From contig CAIQPO010000066.1 in NCBI GenBank assembly GCA_903873735.1, forward strand, positions 1 to 5,985: 5,985 nt of DNA, in the 5' to 3' direction. The notes under the pieces are model-generated. The model ran no database searches. It saw only the letters and a list, made by a program, of their open reading frames with translations, and was not told the origin of the DNA. Of the stretch, positions 1 to 3,490 are shown piece after piece. The translations under genes were made by a program, and so were the position numbers. The stretch is from Candidatus Collierbacteria bacterium (GTDB lineage: Bacteria > Patescibacteriota > Microgenomatia > UBA1400 > MFAQ01). Within the stretch, counting starts at the first letter, position 1; each line of letters begins with the position of its first letter.

Positions 1-243
1 AAACCAAAAGGAAAGTTCATTATCACCACCTGGAATCTTTGGACGCCCAAATACTTAAAACACCACCTAGACTTCAAAACCAAAATTACAAACCCCAAAT
101 GGGTCTATGTCCCGTTTCAAGGTCATAAGCGCTTTTGCTATGCTTTCACCAAAAATGAACTGCACACTCTCACTAAAGGTATTTCTTCTCAAACAATTAC
201 TGCCAAAACCCCTTTCAATCTAATCTCCCACAACTTTAGCTAA
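1..243 (+). CDS. C-terminal part of a probable class I SAM-dependent methyltransferase (5' end outside window)
   Basis: The frame is open from base 1 to the TAA at 241-243, giving 80 residues of a protein whose start lies before the window. The first residues, KPKGKFIITTWNLWTPKYLK, resemble the 'LKPGGK-(hydrophobic strand)' segment that begins the late beta-strands of type-11 class I methyltransferases, followed by a Trp/Tyr-rich stretch. Further on, 'KRFCYAFTKNEL' resembles the 'YYHAFTKxEL' segment that precedes the last helix in tRNA-modifying Trm9/ABH8-like relatives. The SAM-binding motif I would lie upstream and is not visible, so both the substrate and the family are inferred. No terminator hairpin follows the stop. 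The next gene has its own promoter 11 bases downstream. Moderate confidence that this is a real coding end, lower for the function. Confidence 0.6.
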   Translation, partial: KPKGKFIITTWNLWTPKYLKHHLDFKTKITNPKWVYVPFQGHKRFCYAFTKNELHTLTKGISSQTITAKTPFNLISHNFS

Positions 244-253
244 TATCCTGTAT

Positions 254-282
254 TTGAACAAAAATTGCTGCTATGAGATAAT
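254..282 (+). promoter_or_regulatory. sigma-70-type promoter for the 175-residue gene
   Basis: The -35 element TTGAAC (254-259) and the -10 element GATAAT (277-282, five of six consensus bases) are separated by exactly 17 bases. Transcription would start near 289, giving a leader of about 29 bases that carries the SD at 304-310. The -10 lies inside a perfect inverted repeat (GAGATA-A-TATCTC, 275-287), which could be an operator. Confidence 0.55.
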
Positions 283-303
283 ATCTCTGTACTTTTTAAG
301 CGA

Positions 304-310
304 AAGGAAG
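304..310 (+). promoter_or_regulatory. Shine-Dalgarno site that selects the GTG start
   Basis: The purine run AAGGAAG lies 7 bases before the GTG at 318 and 5 bases before an overlapping ATG at 316-318. The ATG frame closes after 11 codons, so the site supports GTG as the start of the long reading frame. Confidence 0.6.
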
Positions 311-317
311 AAAAGAT

Positions 318-845
318 GTGTCAAAAAGATCATGGGAACTTGCTGAAATGAAGGGTCTGGCTGGCTGGTATTCGTCCACTTGTCTGCCAGCAGCCATTGA
401 CTATCAGAGCCAAGAACTAGAGTTCCCCCTCTGGTTCTATCACTATTACAACACCGCCTTCAAGGAGCAACAAAGATACGGTCCTGACAAAACAAGAACC
501 ATCACTGTTTATCAAACCATGCTCCAGCTCATGCTGGGTAACAAGTACCTAAAACAGGTCACCTTCAAAAGAGCCCGCAATCAAATAGACGCCACCAGAA
601 TTTTAGACGGCGCCAGAGTTGGGGGTTACAGAATTGTCCTTGTTGTTGAAGCACTCCACGTGGTGGGGTTACAACCTCTACCCAACGGACGCTGGAGAAT
701 GGTAGGTAACGGCCTTCCAACCTACCAAACTCTTACCACCCACGAAGTGTTCCCTTTTCTTTACCAACCCAAGAAAGGTAAGGATAAACGTAAAAGAAAG
801 CAACACTTCAATATTTATATCTTTCCACCTGATCCTAAAAAATGA
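318..845 (+). CDS. hypothetical protein, 175 residues, unrecognised
   Basis: I do not recognise this protein. It starts at GTG with a good SD 7 bases upstream and a matching promoter. It ends with a TGA one base before a strong terminator, so it looks like a complete single-gene unit. There is no signal peptide or membrane segment, so it is probably cytoplasmic. The N-terminal half is rich in aromatic residues (FPLWFYHYYNTAF near residues 37-49) and has a helix-like stretch with a basic patch (FKRARNQIDATRILDGARVGG). The middle reads as beta-strand (YRIVLVVEALHVVGLQPL), and the end is strongly basic (KKGKDKRKRK) before HFNIYIF. Basic charge and aromatic content would suit nucleic-acid binding, but that is speculation. 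An in-frame ATG at residue 11 (348-350) is an alternative start without its own SD. Confidence 0.75.
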   Translation: MSKRSWELAEMKGLAGWYSSTCLPAAIDYQSQELEFPLWFYHYYNTAFKEQQRYGPDKTRTITVYQTMLQLMLGNKYLKQVTFKRARNQIDATRILDGARVGGYRIVLVVEALHVVGLQPLPNGRWRMVGNGLPTYQTLTTHEVFPFLYQPKKGKDKRKRKQHFNIYIFPPDPKK

Positions 846-867
846 GCCCAGTAATCTGGGCTTTTTT
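846..867 (+). terminator. Rho-independent terminator of the 175-residue gene
   Basis: A perfect 6-bp stem GCCCAG (846-851) / CTGGGC (856-861) with the tetraloop TAAT is followed by six T (862-867). It begins directly after the TGA stop. Confidence 0.85.
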
Positions 868-878
868 GTACCAATCTC

Positions 879-907
879 TTGAAATATCCACCTCTTTTTG
901 ACATACT
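879..907 (+). promoter_or_regulatory. promoter placing the transcript start at the ATG of the next gene
   Basis: A TTGAAA -35 (879-884, five of six consensus bases) and a CATACT -10 (902-907, four of six) are spaced by 17 bases. A start 6-9 bases after the -10 falls at about 913-916, next to the ATG at 917. No SD-like purine run lies in between, which agrees with a leaderless mRNA. A TTGACA also occurs at 898-903 but has no -10 at the proper distance before the gene. Confidence 0.45.
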
Positions 908-916
908 AAAGACACT

Positions 917-2062
917 ATGGCAAACGATGATCTGGGTCAATTTCCCAAACCACCCCAACCCGCAAACACCACTCCCGATCCTGTAATCGAGTCTACTCCA
1001 AGCGTACCCGAAAACACTACTACTGCCCCTAACCCCACACAATCAGCACCAGAATTTGAAGAAACTCCAGATGAGATTCCTTCACCTGTAGGTACTCCAT
1101 CAATAGAAATTACTCCACCACCAGCAAATCCAGAACCAACACCAGTTACTCCACCTGCCCCTCTATCACCACCACCAGCCATGCCACCCACACCACCTCA
1201 GCCCATGCCCGCTACGCTTCCAGCCAGTACCAGTGGCGGTTCTTTCGCTCCAGTTATAGTTGCAATTCTCTTTTTTGTAGCCATTGGGGGTTTAGCCGGT
1301 GCAGCCTTTCTCTATCAACAATCGATTCAGCTTAAAAAACAACTTCAAGACATTACCACTACTCTCGACAAGCAAAAAACAAATCCCGAAGTCACACCTA
1401 CCCCGTCAATCATTGAAGTCCCAACCACGTCTCTTACCCCATCACCAACTCTCTCACCTACACCAGTGAGTACCGTCTCAGCTACTCCTACCCCTACTGC
1501 AATCGCCACACTCACTCCAACCCCAACTCCCACAGTCTCATATGTCCCCGGTTCACCTATGAAGCCACTTTCGATAGCTGACAAAATCCTAAAAATTGCC
1601 ATTGATCACCAGCCAAATGCCCAATTTATTCTTCTGAAAACTGAAAACGCTAGTGACCCAGACAAAGCCATCACCAAATACTTCTTCCGCCAGGACCTGA
1701 CTACCAAAAAGTATTTCTATGTCATGGTAAGTGGCAGGAACGAACCTGAACTTGTAGACAAACAAATCTACGTCACTCCAGACGACAATATTCCTTCGCT
1801 AAACGATCTAGTTCTTCAAAACAAACTAGGCCTCGATTTAGACGAAGCTGTAAAAATTGTCAGCTCCAACTGCAACTGTGGTGATTGTGATGAATCACAA
1901 ATGAAAGCTCAGTTCATCAAAACAGCCAAGGGTGCTCTTTGGCAACTCACAGTATATATTCAAGGAAAAACTACACCTGCGGTTATGCAAATCGGCTCAC
2001 AGGACAAACAAATCCTCTTCAAAACTGCCGACTTTGTTGAAGCCGGCAGCTGTAAACAATAA
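917..2062 (+). CDS. Pro/Thr-rich single-pass membrane protein with C-terminal extracytoplasmic domain
   Basis: The 381-residue protein has a clear modular layout. Residues 1-108 are low-complexity and rich in Pro, Thr and acidic residues. Residues 110-133 (SFAPVIVAILFFVAIGGLAG...) form one membrane helix. A short heptad-like stretch (about 134-153, QSIQLKKQLQDITTTLDKQK) follows, then a Pro/Thr/Ser spacer with TPTPTP runs (about 155-210), then a globular domain (about 216-381). Type II orientation is likely, with the Pro-rich tail inside and the domain outside on a stalk. The domain has 'LDEAVKIV' followed by strands (GALWQLTVYIQG, AVMQIGSQDKQILFK), faintly like a PepSY-type fold, and Cys at 319, 321, 324 and 378. 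Function is unknown. Such spacer-bearing anchored proteins are common in Microgenomates-type CPR bacteria (general knowledge, not verified here). There is no SD; see the promoter entry. Confidence 0.85.
   Translation: MANDDLGQFPKPPQPANTTPDPVIESTPSVPENTTTAPNPTQSAPEFEETPDEIPSPVGTPSIEITPPPANPEPTPVTPPAPLSPPPAMPPTPPQPMPATLPASTSGGSFAPVIVAILFFVAIGGLAGAAFLYQQSIQLKKQLQDITTTLDKQKTNPEVTPTPSIIEVPTTSLTPSPTLSPTPVSTVSATPTPTAIATLTPTPTPTVSYVPGSPMKPLSIADKILKIAIDHQPNAQFILLKTENASDPDKAITKYFFRQDLTTKKYFYVMVSGRNEPELVDKQIYVTPDDNIPSLNDLVLQNKLGLDLDEAVKIVSSNCNCGDCDESQMKAQFIKTAKGALWQLTVYIQGKTTPAVMQIGSQDKQILFKTADFVEAGSCKQ
2021..2049 (-). terminator. possible terminator of the lipoprotein gene, inside the end of the convergent gene
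   Basis: Read on the - strand, CTGCCGGC (2049-2042) pairs with GTCGGCAG (2032-2025) as eight pairs including one G-T wobble, with a 9-base loop, followed by TTTT (2024-2021). On the + strand the wobble becomes an A-C mismatch, so the hairpin is better on the - strand. It lies 18 bases past the lipoprotein stop. The T-run is short, so this is tentative. Confidence 0.4.
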
Positions 2063-2066
2063 CCCT

Positions 2067-2345
2067 TTACTTCACTTCGTCCACGTATAAAGTTGTGCCG
2101 GAATACTCGCCAATTACCGTAATTTCTTTGCCATCAAAGGTCTTTAGATCGACTTTCCTGCTCTCCAAATCTATATTCTGCTTGTCTGATACTAAAATAA
2201 ATTTTCCACCCTTTACAATCAAAGTGCCTTTAATTTCTTGCCTTGGTGACTCTGTTTCCACATCTGCAGGCTGTGCCACCAAACTACATCCTGATAAAAC
2301 CACGCCACCTAAAAGTATCATCCCTATCGCTTGTTTTTTTATCAT
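2067..2345 (-). CDS. small secreted lipoprotein
   Basis: A 92-residue protein starting at the ATG 2345-2343 has a textbook lipoprotein signal: MIKKQ, a hydrophobic core (AIGMILLGGVV), then the lipobox LSGC with the lipidated Cys at residue 20. The mature part begins with a short polar linker (SLVAQPADVETESPRQE). It continues with a compact beta-rich stretch (KGTLIVKGGKFILV ... GKEITVIGEYSGTTLYVDEVK) that looks like a small OB-fold; this fold is inferred from strand pattern only. The protein would be anchored on the outer face of the cytoplasmic membrane. The frame also allows starts at ATG 2372 or TTG 2375, which add ten or eleven residues (MYPNLINWN) and sit next to a GGAGAGG that is also the terminator stem. 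I prefer 2345 because it gives a normal signal peptide, although its SD is weak (TGGA). Its role is unknown. It ends 4 bases from the convergent membrane protein gene. Confidence 0.75.
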   Translation of the reverse strand: MIKKQAIGMILLGGVVLSGCSLVAQPADVETESPRQEIKGTLIVKGGKFILVSDKQNIDLESRKVDLKTFDGKEITVIGEYSGTTLYVDEVK

Positions 2346-2373
2346 ATTCCAGTTTATCAAATTTGGATACATC

Positions 2374-2404
2374 AAAAAAACCTCTCCACAAAGGAGAGGT
2401 TTTT
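2374..2404 (-). terminator. strong bidirectional terminator between the tRNA operon and the lipoprotein gene
   Basis: CCTCTCC (2381-2387) pairs with GGAGAGG (2393-2399) around a 5-base loop, and the flanking A and T runs extend the stem. Read on the - strand it follows tRNA-Tyr by about 11 bases and ends in seven T (2380-2374), so it should end the tRNA operon. On the + strand it is followed by five T (2400-2404). Confidence 0.85.
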
Positions 2405-2409
2405 ATTAG

Positions 2410-2492
2410 TGCCGAGGACAGGGATCGAACCTGTGTAGGCTTGCGCCGCGGGTTTTACAGACCCGAGTATTTGACCACTCTACCACCTCGGC
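2410..2492 (-). tRNA. tRNA-Tyr, anticodon GTA
   Basis: The acceptor arms GCCGAGG (2492-2486) and CCTCGGC (2417-2411) pair perfectly. The anticodon stem CGGGT/ACCCG encloses the loop CTGTAAA, with anticodon GTA at 2458-2456. A class II variable arm (GGC-GCAA-GCC) follows, as is normal for bacterial tRNA-Tyr. The T arm is ACAGG-TTCGATC-CCTGT. The discriminator is A (2410), and no CCA is encoded, so the CCA-adding enzyme must finish the 3' end. It is the second gene of a - strand operon, 34 bases after tRNA-Thr(GGT). Confidence 0.95.
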
Positions 2493-2526
2493 ATATATCT
2501 ATTTTATTAAGGAATAAGATACAGGG

Positions 2527-2599
2527 AGCCGTCATTGTGGGTCGAACCCAACACCTCGTTCTTACCAAGAACGCGCTCTGCCAGCTGAGCTATGACGGC
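2527..2599 (-). tRNA. tRNA-Thr, anticodon GGT
   Basis: All 73 positions fit the standard numbering. The acceptor pair is GCCGTCA/TGACGGC, the D stem is GCTC/GAGC, and the anticodon stem CGTTC/GAACG encloses the loop TTGGTAA with GGT at 2566-2564, which reads ACC and ACT. The discriminator is T and no CCA is encoded. The T stem TTGGG/CACAA has a mismatch, G52 (2548) against A62 (2538), which is unusual. It is the first gene of the - strand tRNA operon, with a promoter at 2647-2619. Confidence 0.95.
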
Positions 2600-2618
2600 A
2601 TTAAAAGGTGCAATCCAT

Positions 2619-2647
2619 ATTTTAACAATTATGTAGGCTTATTTCTA
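2619..2647 (-). promoter_or_regulatory. promoter of the tRNA-Thr(GGT)-tRNA-Tyr operon
   Basis: On the - strand, TAGAAA (2647-2642, four of six -35 bases) and TAAAAT (2624-2619, five of six -10 bases) are 17 bases apart. The predicted start near 2612 leaves a leader of about 12 bases before the mature tRNA 5' end. No other good -10 lies at a workable distance. Confidence 0.5.
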
Positions 2648-2658
2648 CCGTCAGTCCT

Positions 2659-2686
2659 TTTACTGGGCATCTCAATAAGGTAAAAT
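2659..2686 (+). promoter_or_regulatory. promoter of tRNA-Thr(TGT)
   Basis: TTTACT (2659-2664, four of six) and TAAAAT (2681-2686, five of six) are separated by 16 bases. The start would be near 2693, 7 bases before the tRNA. It stands back to back with the promoter of the - strand tRNA operon. Confidence 0.5.
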
Positions 2687-2699
2687 ATCATTTGTTAGT

Positions 2700-2773
2700 G
2701 CCACCTTAGCTCAGTCGGCTAGAGCACCTGTTTTGTAAACAGGGGGTCCTGGGTTCGAATCCCAGAGGTGGCT
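2700..2773 (+). tRNA. tRNA-Thr, anticodon TGT
   Basis: The acceptor arms GCCACCT (2700-2706) and AGGTGGC (2766-2772) pair, and the D stem is GCTC/GAGC. The anticodon stem CCTGT/ACAGG carries the loop TTTGTAA with TGT at 2734-2736, which reads ACA and probably ACG by wobble. The T arm is CTGGG-TTCGAAT-CCCAG. The discriminator is T, and CCA is not encoded. It lies divergently from tRNA-Thr(GGT), about 100 bases away, as a separate unit with its own promoter and terminator. Confidence 0.95.
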
Positions 2774-2784
2774 CAGACAAAAAG

Positions 2785-2810
2785 TCTTTCCCTTGCGGAA
2801 AGATTTTTTT
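2785..2810 (+). terminator. terminator of tRNA-Thr(TGT)
   Basis: TCTTTCC (2785-2791) pairs perfectly with GGAAAGA (2797-2803) around a 5-base loop and is followed by seven T (2804-2810), 12 bases after the tRNA. Confidence 0.85.
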
Positions 2811-2825
2811 GTATGACAAGAAACT

Positions 2826-2907
2826 GGGATTCGAACAGGCGCAGATGCGACGGCATCGAGCCAGGTTCCGAAGAGAAATCAGCAGATTTCTACTGAGAAC
2901 GAATCCC
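2826..2907. other. unassigned structured element (three-way junction) in the gene-free region
   Basis: An 8-bp perfect outer stem, GGGATTCG (2826-2833) with CGAATCCC (2900-2907), encloses two arms. Arm one (2834-2867) stacks AAC/GTT, GGC/GCC and GATGC/GCATC, separated by small internal loops, with the loop GACG. Arm two is AGAAATC-AGCA-GATTTCT (2874-2891), a perfect 7-bp hairpin. The strand cannot be fixed because the pairs work on both. It is not coding and does not fold as a tRNA. It could be a small RNA, a 3' untranslated structure of the response-regulator mRNA, or a decayed tRNA-derived sequence. Confidence 0.45.
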
Positions 2908-2916
2908 TCCACTCAT

Positions 2917-2951
2917 CAAAATATATCTCCAGCTAGTCTGAAGATATTTTG
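2917..2951. other. AT-rich stem-loop after the response-regulator gene
   Basis: CAAAAT (2917-2922) pairs with ATTTTG (2946-2951), ATCT (2925-2928) with AGAT (2942-2945), and CAG with CTG at the tip, around the loop CTAGT. It lies 27 bases past the stop of the - strand response regulator and may end that operon, though it lacks a clear separate T-run. Nothing else is visible between it and the stop codon. Confidence 0.35.
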
Positions 2952-2977
2952 TAAAGTGTCCAATGGAATAATTGCAA

Positions 2978-3487
2978 TTAAATCTTAAGAATTTTTATGC
3001 CATCATCCTCTACTGCTTTATGAACAGAGTCGATTTTTGTGTTTTTGACGTTTTTTTCCTCCGCCACTACAATATTTTCGCTTTCCGCCGCTTTTTCAAT
3101 TACCACGCCTCCTCCAATCAAATCTTTTATCATTCCCACCATCTCAGTCATAGACACATTTGCCTTAATAAAATACTTCTCTGCTCCCATCTCTATCGCC
3201 TTTTGCATGTCTGATTCCTGACCTAAATTCGACATCACCACCACCCTTAATTTCCTAGTCTTATCGCTCTTCTTGATTTCTTTTAAGGCTGCAAAACCAT
3301 CCATATCTGGCATAATGAGATCCATCAAAATCAAATCAGGCTTTAGCTCATGAGCTTTCTTCACAGCTAACCTACCATCACCCACAACCACAACATCATA
3401 TCCTTCCTTAGCGAGCTTCACTTGGTAAATTCTGGCATAAAGACTATCGTCCTCCGCAACTAAAATTAGGGGTTTCTTTGAAGGCAT
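2978..3487 (-). CDS. single-domain CheY-like response regulator with C-terminal tail
   Basis: This 169-residue protein is a receiver domain: LILVAEDDS with the acidic pair D13/D14, phospho-acceptor D56 in LILMDLIMPDMDG, switch residue S86 in VVVMSN, and K108 in KYFIKANVS. All residues for Mg2+ binding and Asp phosphorylation are present. The domain ends at about residue 123. A 46-residue tail follows (GGGVVIEKAAESENIVVAEE...), without a DNA-binding, enzymatic or membrane part, so it probably acts by protein contact or as a phosphate shuttle. It starts at the ATG 3 bases after the stop of the histidine kinase, and no SD is visible there, so translation probably depends on coupling to the kinase. 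The kinase upstream is its probable phosphodonor. Confidence 0.92.
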   Translation of the reverse strand: MPSKKPLILVAEDDSLYARIYQVKLAKEGYDVVVVGDGRLAVKKAHELKPDLILMDLIMPDMDGFAALKEIKKSDKTRKLRVVVMSNLGQESDMQKAIEMGAEKYFIKANVSMTEMVGMIKDLIGGGVVIEKAAESENIVVAEEKNVKNTKIDSVHKAVEDDGIKILKI

Positions 3488-3490
3488 AAG

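Noticed and set aside
1415..1550. Tandem repeat array in the TPTPTP-coding stretch
   Set aside because: It is codon-level low complexity for a Pro/Thr spacer; no exact repeat unit recurs regularly.
937..1602. Gly/Val-rich - strand open frames opposite the Pro/Thr-rich protein
   Set aside because: They are complements of CCA/ACC-type codons of a low-complexity coding region, a typical artefact.
2095..2683. Open frames on the + strand covering the lipoprotein and tRNA region
   Set aside because: They run antisense through two well-formed tRNA genes and a signal-peptide-bearing gene, so they are shadows.
2811..2912. tmRNA, SRP RNA or TPP riboswitch in the structured region (CTGGGATTCGAACAGG looks like a tmRNA 5' end; CTGAGA at 2893-2898 looks like the TPP motif; CCAGGTTCCGAAG recalls SRP domain IV)
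   Set aside because: There is no room for a tmRNA with its tag frame. No partner TPP motifs follow CTGAGA. No GGAA-capped SRP hairpin can be formed.
2706..2912. A 68-residue - strand open frame
   Set aside because: It reads through the complement of tRNA-Thr(TGT) and its terminator. It has no SD and no recognisable content.
2811..2950. A fourth tRNA on the - strand (TTCGAATCCC T-loop-like sequence, TGCTGA like a Ser GCT anticodon loop)
   Set aside because: The T stem has two mismatches, the anticodon hairpin gives a 4- or 8-base loop rather than 7, and no acceptor stem or D arm can be placed.
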